Notes: a model not told the origin generated them from the letters alone. A DNA stretch of 64,000 bases from Sphingomonas faeni (GCF_003053745.1 NZ_QAYE01000007.1:124001-188000); one strand, 5' to 3'. Shown: positions 1-8,556, counted from the stretch's first letter. Numbers and translations are program-made.

Positions 1-755
1 TCGTCGGCATTACCGCTCAGCAGGAACGCGATCGCGGCATCGGACCGCGCCGATGCGTCCATGATATCGACCTTGTCCGTTTCGAGGCCGCCGAGAAGCC
101 GGATCGCCTGCAACGCGCTGGCGCGGGCGCCGGCGATGTCACCGGTGTTGAGCTTCAACAGGGTCCGCTCGCGCGCGAACCGCGCGGCGACGCTCTTTTC
201 GAGCTTCACCGTGCCGGTCAACGCATCGCTCCGCGCCAAAGTCGCCGCGGCGGCAGTGGGATCGATGAATATCTGCGCGGTCACGAGCGAGAGCATGGCC
301 CCGAGCTTGTCGGCGGTGCTGATCGCGCTCGCCTCCGCTTGCTGGAGCGCGGTCACGGCACCCGCATAATCGAGCGTATCGGTCGCGACCTGGCCGAGGA
401 TGAGGAAGGCGCGCGTCCGGTCTTCTGCAAGACTGGCATCGTCCGCCGGCAGCAAGACGAGCCCTGCCCGTGCAGCCTTAACCGACTCGTCGGCGCGGTT
501 CAGGGCGAACAGAGTCGGCGCCTTGCGGACCAGCACGATCCCGCGACTGCGTGATCCGGGCTTGGTTCGCGCCTCCAGTTTCTCCCAGGCCGCCAGCGAC
601 GCCGCGCGATCGGGTTTCGCATCCAGCGCCGTCGCTGCGTCGAAGTCCTGTTGAATTGTCGTCGTCGACGACGGTGTCTGCGCCCCAACGGGGACTAGCC
701 CACCCGCCATCGCCAACACGCCTGCACCCAACAGCGCGATCGTCTTGATACGCAT
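1..755 (-). CDS. Exported TPR-like protein, C-terminus cut by window edge
   Basis: The reading frame opens at an ATG at 755 and runs off the left edge, giving about 251 visible residues. The first 25 residues form a clear signal peptide (MRIKTIALLGAGVLAMAG, then an AQT cleavage region), so the product is periplasmic or envelope-bound. The rest is alanine-rich and helical, with repeated blocks of the type AWEKLEAR, AARAGLVLLPADD and AVTALQQAEA, which look like degenerate tetratricopeptide repeats. Some sphingomonad proteins of this kind end in a TonB-like domain, but that part lies outside the window, so no function is assigned. An in-frame ATG at 760 is followed at once by a stop and cannot be the start. 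Confidence 0.75.
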   Translation of the reverse strand, partial: MRIKTIALLGAGVLAMAGGLVPVGAQTPSSTTTIQQDFDAATALDAKPDRAASLAAWEKLEARTKPGSRSRGIVLVRKAPTLFALNRADESVKAARAGLVLLPADDASLAEDRTRAFLILGQVATDTLDYAGAVTALQQAEASAISTADKLGAMLSLVTAQIFIDPTAAAATLARSDALTGTVKLEKSVAARFARERTLLKLNTGDIAGARASALQAIRLLGGLETDKVDIMDASARSDAAIAFLLSGNAD

Positions 756-818
756 TACATTCCCCACGTCGCAGCCCAGCGTTATATCTGCGCAGTCTGC
801 AATGGTTCGGGGAAGGAT

Positions 819-1201
819 GCCAGAGGGTCTGTAAGCCGGGTTCTGTCCATTTCCGATCCTTCGATACGGAAGTTAGGCGACCATTCCTCTAGGACGACGG
901 TTGCCCGCCGCCTCAAGCAATCAACCCGGGTGACGAGCTGAAACGAAGCCCATGTGCCACCCCTATTCGATCTTGCTCCCGGTGGGGTTTGCCGTGCCGC
1001 CCCTGTTACCAGGCGCGCGGTGCGCTCTTACCGCACCCTTTCACTCTGACCGCCCCAGCTTGCGCCGAGGGTTGGCCGTCTGCTCTCTGTGGCACTTTCC
1101 CTGAGGTCACCCTCGCCGGGCGTTACCCGGCACCGTCGTTTCGCGGAGCCCGGACTTTCCTCGCGTGTCCGAAAACACCCGCGGCCGCCCGACCCTCTGG
1201 C
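819..1201 (-). ncRNA. rnpB: RNase P RNA, bacterial type A
   Basis: On the minus strand the hallmark 5' segment GAGGAAAGTCCGGGCTCC is present (1145-1162), and the 3' part carries the universal ACAGAACCCGGCTTAC-type segment (around 830-846). The outer P1 helix is an 11-bp perfect pairing of 819-829 with 1191-1201, which sets both ends. The length, about 383 nt, is normal. This is the ribozyme that matures tRNA 5' ends. The 3' boundary is estimated from the end of P1. Confidence 0.95.
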
Positions 1202-1263
1202 GACGCGAGCCCTAGCGCGCGGGCGGGCGATGTACCACCGTTTTCGTTGGCGTATTTTGGTAT

Positions 1264-1392
1264 CCTCGCCCGCAAGGGGGAGGGGGAGGTGGCGACGAAG
1301 GCGACGGAGGGGGCGGACACGGAGCAGATGTTTCGCATGCCTCCCCCTCCGTCTGGCAAGTGCCAGCCACCTCCCCCTGGCGGGGGAGGATC
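1264..1392. repeat. Intergenic palindromic repeat, family C (copy 1)
   Basis: Imperfect inverted repeat whose arms are CTCGCCCGCAAGGGGGAGG and CCTCCCCCTGGCGGGGGAGG, with inner arms GACGGAGGGGG and CCCCCTCCGTC. The same element occurs at 34926-35050, and one arm pair alone at 41957-41980. It fills the gap between rnpB and the amidase gene. Elements like this are common between sphingomonad genes and may act as transcript-end structures. Confidence 0.8.
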
Positions 1393-1396
1393 GTGA

Positions 1397-2086
1397 TTAG
1401 TCGTCGCCCATTGGCTTGGGCAGCAACAACGCCAGCAGGATGCATCTGCATTCGGCATCGACTTCGCCGTCCACCAGTTCCGGTCGGAAGCGCCGCTGGA
1501 ACGCCATCGTCGCCGCCATCCGGTTCTCGACGTCGTAGCCGAAGCGCTCGAGCGCGAGGCAGAAGCCGCCTTCGGTCCAGCCTGGGTCCATCAGATTCTT
1601 AGTCGGCCGCGGCAGCGCCAGCCGGCGCCGCGCCAGTTCGTGCCACGGGAACAGCTCGCCCGGATCGCGCTTGCGCACCGGGGCGATGTCCGAATGGCCG
1701 ACGATGTTGCCGCGGGTGATCTCGTGGCGATCCTTGATCTCGGCGACCAGCTGCACGACCGAGGCGATCTGCTCGGGCGGGAACGGGCGATAGCCGAACT
1801 CGTGGCCGGGATTTACGATCTCGATACCGATGCTCGCCGAGTTGACGTCGTCGACGTCGCGCCAGTGCGACTTGCCCGCGTGCCAGGCGCGCTTGTCCTC
1901 CGCGACCATCCGCAGGACGGTGCCGTCCTCCTCGACCAGGTAATGCGACGACACCTTCGCCTCCGGATCGCGCAACCGGGCGATCGCCGACGCGCCATCC
2001 TGCATCCCGGTATAGTGCAACACGATCATCGTGATGGGCAGCGAACGATCGTCGAAATTGGGTGACGGGGTCTCGATGAACTTCAA
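1397..2086 (-). CDS. N-acetylmuramoyl-L-alanine amidase, AmpD/Amidase_2 type
   Basis: Zinc amidase that cleaves the lactyl-amide bond between MurNAc and the stem peptide, probably in murein recycling because no signal peptide is visible. Zinc and active-site motifs are present: VLHYTG near residue 25, then GHSDIAPVRKRDPG near 150 with the His and Asp of the PGRP fold. The C-terminal 60 residues resemble a peptidoglycan-binding domain (AFQRRFRP). The chosen start is a TTG at 2086, preceded by an AAGGGAAG ribosome site and giving the family-typical N-terminus KFIETPSPNFD, 229 residues. The frame stays open further upstream without homology, so a longer form is less likely. It ends 5 bp from repeat C1. 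Confidence 0.88.
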   Translation of the reverse strand: MKFIETPSPNFDDRSLPITMIVLHYTGMQDGASAIARLRDPEAKVSSHYLVEEDGTVLRMVAEDKRAWHAGKSHWRDVDDVNSASIGIEIVNPGHEFGYRPFPPEQIASVVQLVAEIKDRHEITRGNIVGHSDIAPVRKRDPGELFPWHELARRRLALPRPTKNLMDPGWTEGGFCLALERFGYDVENRMAATMAFQRRFRPELVDGEVDAECRCILLALLLPKPMGDD

Positions 2087-2309
2087 GCCAGCTTCCCTTT
2101 TAGCCGTCGGGCCAGCACCGATGGCGCAGTCTCGACCGTGGCGATCGTGACGCTGCATTGTGACGCCACCGCTCGACCGCATCAATAGCCTACGCGCGTG
2201 AGCAGACGCTTCGTCAGCGGCGTACAAACGGGGATACACGTGATTCGGCGCGTCCCTCTTGCCGTCGCCCCGCATCCGGGCGAAAGCCGCTCCCGAAAAG
2301 GGAGTTGCC

Positions 2310-2864
2310 ATGTCCGTGATGTCCGACCGCTGGATCCGCGAGCGCGCGCTGGGCGATGCGATGATCGAACCGTTCCACGAAGCGCAGCGCCGCGACGGCT
2401 GCATCTCGTACGGGCTGTCGTCCTACGGGTATGACGCACGTGTTGCCGACGAGTTCAAGATCTTCACCAACGTCGACAGCGCGATCGTCGATCCGAAGGA
2501 CTTCGCGGCGAACAGCTTCGTCGATCGCAAGACCGACGTCTGCATCATCCCGCCGAACAGCTTCGCGCTCGCACGCACCGTCGAGTATTTCCGCGTACCC
2601 CGCGACGTGCTGGTGATCTGCCTCGGCAAGTCGACCTATGCGCGGTGCGGGATCATCGTCAACGTGACGCCGCTGGAGCCGGAATGGGAGGGGCATGTGA
2701 CGCTGGAGTTCTCCAACACCACGCCGTTGCCGGCCAAGATCTATGCGAACGAAGGCGCGTGCCAGTTCTTGTTCCTCAAGGGGAACGAGCCGTGCGAAGT
2801 GAGTTATGCGGACCGGGCGGGGAAATATATGGGGCAGCGGGGGGTGACACTGCCGCGGCTTTAG
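2310..2864 (+). CDS. dcd: dCTP deaminase
   Basis: Converts dCTP to dUTP, feeding dTMP synthesis in the cytoplasm. The 184-residue product has the full family length. It carries the conserved blocks [15 protein letters not shown], the nucleotide-binding [10 protein letters not shown], and the catalytic region [19 protein letters not shown] with the essential Glu. The ATG at 2310 follows an AAAAGGGAG ribosome site at 7-8 bp spacing; the frame is open upstream but without homology. It stands alone and is divergent from the amidase gene. About 550 bp of gene-free DNA follow, holding two palindromic repeats. Confidence 0.97.
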   Translation: MSVMSDRWIRERALGDAMIEPFHEAQRRDGCISYGLSSYGYDARVADEFKIFTNVDSAIVDPKDFAANSFVDRKTDVCIIPPNSFALARTVEYFRVPRDVLVICLGKSTYARCGIIVNVTPLEPEWEGHVTLEFSNTTPLPAKIYANEGACQFLFLKGNEPCEVSYADRAGKYMGQRGVTLPRL

Positions 2865-3019
2865 GGCTTGGGCTCGGGCGAGACCACCGCAGACGGTTGC
2901 TCAGCGTTAAACCTGATCTAATTGCTCCATGTCGCCGAACTGCGCGACTTCGCCGCGATGCTCCCCGCAACTTGGCAGACACTTGTAAGCAGTGGGTAAC
3001 CGGCATGCCCTTCTGGCCA

Positions 3020-3122
3020 CCCCCCCCGGCGAAGGCCGGGGTCCAGGTGGTGAGGTCTCGGTGATGACGCTCACCGCCCAGTTGGCAGCGGCTCCGAACT
3101 GGGCTCCGGCCTTCGCCGGGGT
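3020..3122. repeat. Palindromic repeat, family A (copy 1)
   Basis: Inverted repeat with outer arms CCCCGGCGAAGGCCGGGG and CCGGCCTTCGCCGGGG, about 100 bp across, with a CCAGTTGG-like core. Copies lie at 26219-26316 and 31572-31672. It sits in the gene-free stretch 2865-3420, where I see no other feature except repeat B1 at 3328-3379. Confidence 0.8.
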
Positions 3123-3327
3123 AGTGAGATGCTTGTCGTGGTTGACGGGTTTCCGGCTGCTAACGACCGTAAGGCCGCAAGCGGACAGAGCACGACACGT
3201 CGTCGGATCGCCGCCTAATCGCAGTACCTTCCAACCGCCGTCATGGCGCTCCGATCGAACGGTAAGGTACCTTACAGTTGATAGCTGTTCGCCGCTATGC
3301 ACGTACGATCAACCGCCTCCTCATCTT

Positions 3328-3379
3328 GTTTCCCCGCGAGGGCGGGGACCCAGTCTGGACTCCCGCCTTCGCAGGAGAA
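3328..3379. repeat. Palindromic repeat, family B (copy 1)
   Basis: Inverted repeat of about 52 bp with arms TTTCCCCGCGAGGGCGGGG and CCCGCCTTCGCAGGAGAA around the core CCCAGTCTGGAC. Further copies lie at 31496-31547, 55926-55978 and, as a diverged half, 57045-57137. The last two lie in coding sequence. Confidence 0.8.
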
Positions 3380-3420
3380 CGAGGTAGTACGCGACCTTCT
3401 CGGACGACGCGCGTCGGTCG

Positions 3421-3783
3421 TCAGCGAGTCGCAATCTGCTGCGAATGGCGCGCCAACGCACGGCTGGCCAGATCATGAGACGACACCACCGCACCCGATG
3501 GCAGGTCCATTGCGACCGCAGGCCGGTCCAGCACCGCAGCATACAGTGCGCGTGCCTCCGACTCGCGACCGGTGCGGTGGTAGACCGAGGCCAGGTTGAG
3601 CATCAGTTCGGGACGCTTCGGGAAAATCTTCCGCTCGGCGACGATGCGCTGTTCCGCAGTCGACAGGTCGCCTGCCGCGATCGCGACGTAGCCGGTGCGA
3701 TCCGTCGTAGCGGACTGGTCCGCCAACGCCGGCGTGGCTGCACCCAGGGTTGCTAGAACGAACAGGACGGTCTTGCGCATCAT
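3421..3783 (-). CDS. Small exported TPR protein
   Basis: A 120-residue protein with a cleavable signal peptide (MRKTVLFVLATLGAATPALA). It is followed by one or two TPR-like helices, clearest in ELMLNLASVYHRTGRESEARALYAAVL, which is the consensus pattern of a single repeat. Two adjacent in-frame ATGs (3783 and 3780) are possible starts; the second has the better spacing from a GTGGAG ribosome site. It lies downstream of the ton operon but is separated from it by a strong terminator, so it is probably a separate unit. No specific function can be given. Confidence 0.7.
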   Translation of the reverse strand: MMRKTVLFVLATLGAATPALADQSATTDRTGYVAIAAGDLSTAEQRIVAERKIFPKRPELMLNLASVYHRTGRESEARALYAAVLDRPAVAMDLPSGAVVSSHDLASRALARHSQQIATR

Positions 3784-3963
3784 CCATCTCCACTGACCTT
3801 CGCGTATCGGAAGGTTTCATTTTTGTGACAACGGTGTGTCACTTCGATGACTGTCATACAAGTACATTGATCAAGTTCGTTTCGGTGTCCGCGTGATCTC
3901 CTTTCGACATACCTCGGCGCGTTTCGCCGCTCCGGTCCCGTCGTTGCCCTGCACTAACGCAAC

Positions 3964-3995
3964 AAAAAAAGGGCGGCCCCGGAGGACCGCCCTTT
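3964..3995 (-). terminator. Rho-independent terminator of the ton operon
   Basis: On the minus strand AAAGGGCGGTCC, a short loop and GGCCGCCC are followed directly by seven T residues. It lies 27 bp after the second exbD stop, as expected for the operon end. Confidence 0.9.
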
Positions 3996-4022
3996 GGACG
4001 TTCGATGCTGTATGCAAACGAC

Positions 4023-4451
4023 TTAGAAAGCGTTGCGATACTGCTCGTTGCCGATGAAGCCGAGCTTGGTGATCGCGGACCGCTTGATGACGGCCAGCGT
4101 GCGATCGACCACTTCATACTTCGATTCCGGATCGGGCTGGAAGTGAAGTTCCGGCTCGGGCGTCATGCCGGCGGACTGGTCCAGATACTGGCGCAGCGTC
4201 ACCTCGTCGACCGGCGAACCGTTCCATGCGACCGTGCCGGCAGGATCGATCGAGATCTTGTTCTTCTGCGGATCGACCGGGTTCTGCGGCTGGTTCTTGC
4301 TGTTGACCGGAAGGTCGACCTTGACCGCGTGCGTCTGAATGGGGATCGTGATGATGAACATGATGAGGAGAACGAGCAGGACGTCGATCAACGGCGTCAT
4401 GTTCATTTCCATCATCGGCCCGCCGTCTTCTTTGCCGCCGCTCATTGCCAT
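4023..4451 (-). CDS. exbD: ExbD-type biopolymer transporter, second copy
   Basis: Inner-membrane subunit of the proton-driven energiser of TonB. At 142 residues it has one N-terminal membrane helix, with the proton-carrying Asp in MTPLIDVLLVLLIMFII (about residues 18-34), then a periplasmic domain. The ATG at 4451 has an AGGAG ribosome site. It is the last gene of tonB-exbB-exbD-exbD and ends just before the terminator. Two exbD genes in a row are usual in sphingomonads and related groups that live on TonB-dependent uptake. Confidence 0.92.
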   Translation of the reverse strand: MAMSGGKEDGGPMMEMNMTPLIDVLLVLLIMFIITIPIQTHAVKVDLPVNSKNQPQNPVDPQKNKISIDPAGTVAWNGSPVDEVTLRQYLDQSAGMTPEPELHFQPDPESKYEVVDRTLAVIKRSAITKLGFIGNEQYRNAF

Positions 4452-4482
4452 CTTATACTACTCCTAAATACGTCCGAGCGAT

Positions 4483-4521
4483 CATCAGCGTTCGGCATCA
4501 GCGTTCGCCATCAACGTTCGG
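4483..4521. repeat. Three tandem 13-bp repeats at the exbD junction
   Basis: CATCAGCGTTCGG, CATCAGCGTTCGC and CATCAACGTTCGG follow head to tail. The last unit overlaps the final codons and stop of the upstream exbD; the others fill the gap before the next exbD. Confidence 0.85.
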
Positions 4522-4987
4522 TGGTCCCGCCGGGAGGCGGTTCGGAGATGAAGCCGACCCGAGCGAACCCGGCCTGCTGCATCGTGTAGATCGTTGCGCC
4601 GATGCAGCGATACGGGGCGTTCACGTCGCCGCGGATGTGAGCCTCGGGCAGTTCCAGACCGACAGCATTGACGCCGCCCTGACGCGCGATCTCAGCCTTC
4701 AGCTTGTCGACGGCACGCTGCAGCAGCTCTTCGTGAGTTACCGGCGAAAGACCCCAGTACACCTGGCACTGGCCGCCAGCCGACGTTACCGACAGCGAGA
4801 CGTTCTCGGGCTTGGTCATCGTCGGATCGAACCGAACATCCGGCAGCTTCAGCTGCACAGCCTGGACCGCGACAGTCGTCGTCACCAGGAAGATGATCAG
4901 AAGCACGAGCATGACGTCGACCAGCGGCGTCGTATTGATGTCCGATATCGAACTCTCGGTGGAATCGCCACCAACACTCATCGCCAT
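4511..4987 (-). CDS. exbD: ExbD-type biopolymer transporter, first copy
   Basis: Partner of ExbB in the TonB energising motor. It has 158 residues, with the signature INTTPLVDVMLVLLIIFL (about residues 17-34) carrying the membrane Asp. The periplasmic domain is longer than in the second copy and contains two cysteines (GGQCQV and YRCIGA) that could form a disulfide. The gene lies between exbB and the other exbD. The 3' end runs into a set of 13-bp tandem repeats. Confidence 0.92.
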   Translation of the reverse strand: MAMSVGGDSTESSISDINTTPLVDVMLVLLIIFLVTTTVAVQAVQLKLPDVRFDPTMTKPENVSLSVTSAGGQCQVYWGLSPVTHEELLQRAVDKLKAEIARQGGVNAVGLELPEAHIRGDVNAPYRCIGATIYTMQQAGFARVGFISEPPPGGTTER

Positions 4988-5040
4988 GTGCGAACTATCC
5001 TATCCATTTGATCGCCACCGGAACCGCCGGCGGCAATGAA

Positions 5041-5068
5041 GCGGGGCCGCTGCGAACAGCAGCCCCGC
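5041..5068 (-). promoter_or_regulatory. Intercistronic hairpin between exbB and exbD
   Basis: On the minus strand GCGGGGCTGCTG, loop TTCG and CAGCGGCCCCGC form a long GC stem 10 bp after the exbB stop. No T-run follows, so it is more likely an attenuator or mRNA-stability element than a full terminator. Confidence 0.65.
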
Positions 5069-5078
5069 CTTTCGCGTC

Positions 5079-5873
5079 TTAGTTGGCGCGCGGTACGCCA
5101 CCGGTCTGGCCGGCAGTCGTGGTCGTCGTAGCAGGCTTGGCCGAAACCGGCTTGGCAGCCGTTGCGATCGACGGACGCACTGCGCCGTTCGAGGCAAGGA
5201 AGCCGAGCACGTCGTTCGAGAAGGCCGACAGGTCCTCTGCGATCGACTTGTTGCGGCGCTGCAGCCAGTTGTACGACAGAACGGCAGGAACCGCGACGAC
5301 CAGACCGAGGGCGGTCATGATCAGTGCTTCACCGACCGGCCCTGCGACCTTGTCGATCGATGCCTGACCCGATGCACCGATCTTCACGAGTGCACGGTAG
5401 ATGCCGATAACCGTACCGAACAGACCGATGAACGGCGAAACCGAACCGACCGTCGCGAGGAAGGCGAGACCGCCACCGAGCTTCGAGTTGATCGCGGCTT
5501 CCGAACGCGCCAGCGAACCGTGCAGCCAGTCATGCGCCTCGACCGGATCGGTCAGCTTCGAATGCTGATCCTGAGCAGCCAGACCGTCGTCGACGATCTG
5601 CTTGTAAGCCGAGTTCTTCTCGAGCTTGGCCGAACCTTCGCGAAGGCTGTTCGACGACCAGAAGGCCTGGCGGACGCGCTTGCCCTGACCGATGATCTTC
5701 TGCTGCTCGAACAGCTTCGAGAACAGGATGTAGAACGACACGACCGACATCAGCACGAGAATGCCGAACACGGTCTGCGAAATCAGGCCGCCTTCGCGAA
5801 GTGCGGCTTGCAGGCCGTACGGGTTGGCGTCGGCTGCGGCGGGCGCTGCCGCTGCAAGAATGGTGGTGATCAT
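5079..5873 (-). CDS. exbB: ExbB/TolQ-type proton channel
   Basis: Inner-membrane channel that, with ExbD, uses proton flow to energise TonB and outer-membrane receptors. The protein has 264 residues and three predicted helices: one near residues 33-53 (VFGILVLMSVVSFYILFSKLF), then the conserved pair around SPFIGLFGTVIGIYRAL and EALIMTALGLVVAVPAVLSYN. The C-terminal 35 residues are Ala/Thr/Pro-rich and low in complexity. It lies between tonB and the first exbD. A stem-loop follows the stop, which may set exbB above exbD in expression. Confidence 0.94.
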   Translation of the reverse strand: MITTILAAAAPAAADANPYGLQAALREGGLISQTVFGILVLMSVVSFYILFSKLFEQQKIIGQGKRVRQAFWSSNSLREGSAKLEKNSAYKQIVDDGLAAQDQHSKLTDPVEAHDWLHGSLARSEAAINSKLGGGLAFLATVGSVSPFIGLFGTVIGIYRALVKIGASGQASIDKVAGPVGEALIMTALGLVVAVPAVLSYNWLQRRNKSIAEDLSAFSNDVLGFLASNGAVRPSIATAAKPVSAKPATTTTTAGQTGGVPRAN

Positions 5874-5926
5874 GTTCGCTTAGTCCTCTGACTGAATTTT
5901 ATCTGGTGCGGTTGACGTAGGATGGA

Positions 5927-6607
5927 TCATTCCTGAGGCAGGACCCACCTGATGTTCAGCTGGTACGACGACCCTACGGCATTGCCGTTCTCGTCCTTGG
6001 CAGGCGTGAAACGCACCCTCGCCTTGGAGATCCGGCAGGTCGCATCATCCAGCGTCGTGTTGCCGCTGGACGACGTCACCGAACAGTCGGTCACGCGACC
6101 ATCCGTACCGATCGTCAGTTTCGCGGAAACGCGACCCTGAGCACCCTCGCGCTGAGCCGACGGCGGATAATTGTCCGCGCCGAAATACTGCCCTGGGTTA
6201 CCCTTGAGACCAGCAGCCTGCGAGACACGTGGCACAGGCGGCGGTGCCGGCGGTGCTGGTGGTGCGGGCGGCGACGGCGGTGCCGTCGGCTGGAACCGAG
6301 GAATGATGCTCGACGTCGTCAGCGCGGGCGCTGGCTGCGGCGTTACCACGACTGGCGGCGGCGTCACGACCGTGGTCGGTGGCGGCGGCAGGTTTGGCTG
6401 GTCGGGTGGCGGCGGCGGGGGCTCGTCGGGCGGAGGCGGCGGCGGTGGCGGCTCCACGTCGAACGTCGTCATCTTTTCCTGGGCCTTTTTCACGTACTGG
6501 TACGCGAGGCCAGTGACGAAAGCATAGCCCAAGGCCGCATGAATCAGCGCGACGATCACGATCGCGACGATTTTGCCTCCGGACATCTTTTGGTCAGTAT
6601 AGGCCAT
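5927..6607 (-). CDS. tonB: TonB energy transducer
   Basis: Spans the periplasm and couples the ExbB-ExbD motor to outer-membrane receptors. Residues 11-33 form the single membrane anchor with its conserved His (IVIVALIHAALGYAF). A long proline-rich segment with runs of 8 and 6 prolines follows (about 50-130). The C-terminal TonB domain spans about 145-226, with YPPSAQREGAQGRV and a closing RFTPAKDENG. It is the first gene of the operon. The 224 bp upstream, shared with a divergent gene, should hold the promoter; I could not identify a convincing Fur box by eye. Confidence 0.95.
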   Translation of the reverse strand: MAYTDQKMSGGKIVAIVIVALIHAALGYAFVTGLAYQYVKKAQEKMTTFDVEPPPPPPPPDEPPPPPPDQPNLPPPPTTVVTPPPVVVTPQPAPALTTSSIIPRFQPTAPPSPPAPPAPPAPPPVPRVSQAAGLKGNPGQYFGADNYPPSAQREGAQGRVSAKLTIGTDGRVTDCSVTSSSGNTTLDDATCRISKARVRFTPAKDENGNAVGSSYQLNIRWVLPQE

Positions 6608-6831
6608 TCAGAAACGACACTCCCTTAATCTGCCTGCTCCGTACGCACGTGCCCGCAATGGGTACGCGGCACATGCGTCTGCCGTTGGCCGGAATAACCA
6701 CGGGGCAGTGAGCAAGTCCTATCGCCACGTTCTGCGACACGCAAACGCTTTGTCGGACGCAACAAACGTACAACCATAGGATGGCAGAATTATTTCTGTA
6801 TCGTTCAGCTTGCGTAGCGTAGCCTGAAGAC

Positions 6832-7728
6832 ATGAATCTTCTCTTTCACGTTACGGCTTCGGCCCTCTCCGTCATCATCGCGGCGGCTCCCCTCAGCGCT
6901 GAGCAAACCCAGGCCGCACCCCGGGTTTTCGCCGATAGCGCGGGTGCACCACAGGGTGCAGTGCAGCGCGAAGCGGCTGGCGGCATTGGATATTCCGACA
7001 TCGCCGACCTGGTGCTTTCCGCCCCCGTGATCGCCGACGCGACCGTCCGATCGACGACGAAGATCAAGCCGGCCGAGGCACCGAATCTCGCGGCGGGTCA
7101 TGTCAGACTATATGTCGAGGTCGACGTCACCGCGCTGGTCCGCGGCGCCGACGGGCTGCCTCCGCGAATCGGATATCTGCTCGACGTGATGCCCGACGCA
7201 GCCGGCCGGGTGCCGAAATTCAAGAAGGCGCGCGTGCTGATCTTCGCCCGACCCGTGTCCGGCGCGGTGAATCAGGTCCAGCTGGTCGCGCCCGACGCGC
7301 AGCTGGATTGGACGCCGACCGCAGATGCACGCGCACGGAAGATCGCCCGCGATGCACTGGCGAGCGATGCGCCGCCGGTCATCACCGGCATCGGCAACGC
7401 GTTTCACGTGCCTGGCGCGCTGCCCGGTGAAGGCGAGACCCAGATCTTCCTGACAACCGCGGACCAACGCCCGGTGTCGCTATCGGTGCTGCGTCGTCCC
7501 GGCGAACAGCCACGCTGGGCGGTTGCGCTGAGCGAGATCGTCGACGAATCGGCGGCGCCCCCCGCCCCGGAGACGCTGCTGTGGTACCGGCTGAGCTGCG
7601 CCTTGCCGCAGGCCTTGCCGGACCGCAGCACGGGATCGCTGGAGGCCGCCGATGCGGCGATCGCGCGGGAGGATTACGCATTCGTCCTGGCCGCGTTGGG
7701 GCCGTGCGGACGGACTCGAAAAAGCTGA
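6832..7728 (+). CDS. Conserved exported protein of unknown function
   Basis: A 298-residue protein with an N-terminal signal sequence (about residues 1-23, ending SAEQ). The mature part is rich in beta-like segments such as VRLYVEVDVTALVRG and ARVLIFARPVSGAVNQVQLV, and has two cysteines near the C-terminus. I recognise no domain; similar proteins appear to be limited to sphingomonads. It is divergent from tonB and monocistronic, convergent with the small SDR-like gene. Confidence 0.75.
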   Translation: MNLLFHVTASALSVIIAAAPLSAEQTQAAPRVFADSAGAPQGAVQREAAGGIGYSDIADLVLSAPVIADATVRSTTKIKPAEAPNLAAGHVRLYVEVDVTALVRGADGLPPRIGYLLDVMPDAAGRVPKFKKARVLIFARPVSGAVNQVQLVAPDAQLDWTPTADARARKIARDALASDAPPVITGIGNAFHVPGALPGEGETQIFLTTADQRPVSLSVLRRPGEQPRWAVALSEIVDESAAPPAPETLLWYRLSCALPQALPDRSTGSLEAADAAIAREDYAFVLAALGPCGRTRKS

Positions 7729-7750
7729 ACTACCCTCGGAAGCGCGCAGG

Positions 7751-8026
7751 CTAACCAACAACCAGTAATTGTCCGGTGGTGGAGCGCGCCTGCTCGAGAA
7801 ACGCGACCGCGGCGTCTACATCGGGTTGTTGGGCCGCCTCGACCGGTGCCACCGCATTCACGCGAACCGCTGGCGCCAACTCGATCGCGAGGGGGCCGAT
7901 CGCCGCCCTCGCCTGCGCCATCGTCAGCGGATCGAGGTTCGCGGGGATCAACACGACCCGCGATTCGCCGATCGCGCCACGGACGAGCGCCGCAATGTCC
8001 CCGCCCGGCTCCAGCGTCAGCAGCAT
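7751..8026 (-). CDS. Short SDR/Rossmann-like remnant beside folB
   Basis: A 91-residue protein containing the short-chain-dehydrogenase C-terminal signature ELAPAVRVNAVAP and a late TGQLLVVG segment, but without the N-terminal TGxxxGxG nucleotide site or the Tyr-x-x-x-Lys catalytic pair. Full-length SDRs next to folB are often pteridine reductases, so this may be a reduced descendant of one. It begins 4 bp after the folB stop and is probably co-transcribed with it. Whether it is functional or decaying cannot be told from sequence alone. Confidence 0.6.
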   Translation of the reverse strand: MLLTLEPGGDIAALVRGAIGESRVVLIPANLDPLTMAQARAAIGPLAIELAPAVRVNAVAPVEAAQQPDVDAAVAFLEQARSTTGQLLVVG

Positions 8027-8030
8027 GCAA

Positions 8031-8402
8031 TCAGCGGCGATGGCGGACGAGGGTCACGCCGATCGCCTCGTCGGCTTCGGCGATCGCGAGCTTTACGATC
8101 TTGACCTGCACCCGCAGCACGCGCGCATCCTGCAGGAACAGCGTCTCGCAGATATGATCTGCAACGCCCTCGATCAGCGTGAAATGCACGCCGGCCGGCA
8201 GCGCCGTGGTCGCGGCGTTCTTTAGATCGAGATAATTCTTGGATGCCGACAACGGCGTATCCGGCGCGAAGTGTCTCGGGCAGACCATGTCCACGGTCAG
8301 AGAAATCCGCAACGGCTGCGGCAGGTGCGTCTCCTCCGAATAGATGCCGGTCAGGACCTGCACTTCGAGATCGTGGACTTCGAGTTGGAGACTGTCTTCC
8401 AT
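8031..8402 (-). CDS. folB: Dihydroneopterin aldolase
   Basis: Folate-pathway enzyme that splits dihydroneopterin into 6-hydroxymethyl-dihydropterin and glycolaldehyde in the cytoplasm. At 123 residues it has the normal family length. The recognisable blocks are the N-terminal LEVQVLTGIYSEE, the catalytic region SASKNYLDLKN, and LIEGVADHICETLF with the conserved Glu. It is followed at 4 bp by the small SDR-like gene. A divergent acetyltransferase gene starts about 150 bp upstream. Confidence 0.9.
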   Translation of the reverse strand: MEDSLQLEVHDLEVQVLTGIYSEETHLPQPLRISLTVDMVCPRHFAPDTPLSASKNYLDLKNAATTALPAGVHFTLIEGVADHICETLFLQDARVLRVQVKIVKLAIAEADEAIGVTLVRHRR

Positions 8403-8556
8403 CTGCGCGCCTCTAGCAGACGCACCGCGAGATGAAAGTCACACCGTTCGCGCGCCGGGTCGTCCGAGCGTCGATCCGGTTATCCTTGCGTTCAGCGTCG
8501 CCACGGCTAAAGCGCGCTGCCCTTCCCGCGTGTACGCGGCGCAGTCCGGGCCGGAG

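Noticed and set aside
1264..1392. Repeat clusters considered as a CRISPR array
   Set aside because: There are no evenly spaced direct repeats with variable spacers; the copies are single inverted repeats dispersed over the window, and no cas genes are present.
3473..3820. Alternative minus-strand frame (MDDAQDRP...) over the small TPR gene
   Set aside because: It overlaps in another frame and lacks the signal peptide and TPR pattern found in the chosen frame.
6608..6831. Fur-type iron box upstream of tonB
   Set aside because: Iron control of tonB would be expected, but I found no convincing GATAATGATAATCATTATC-like match by eye.
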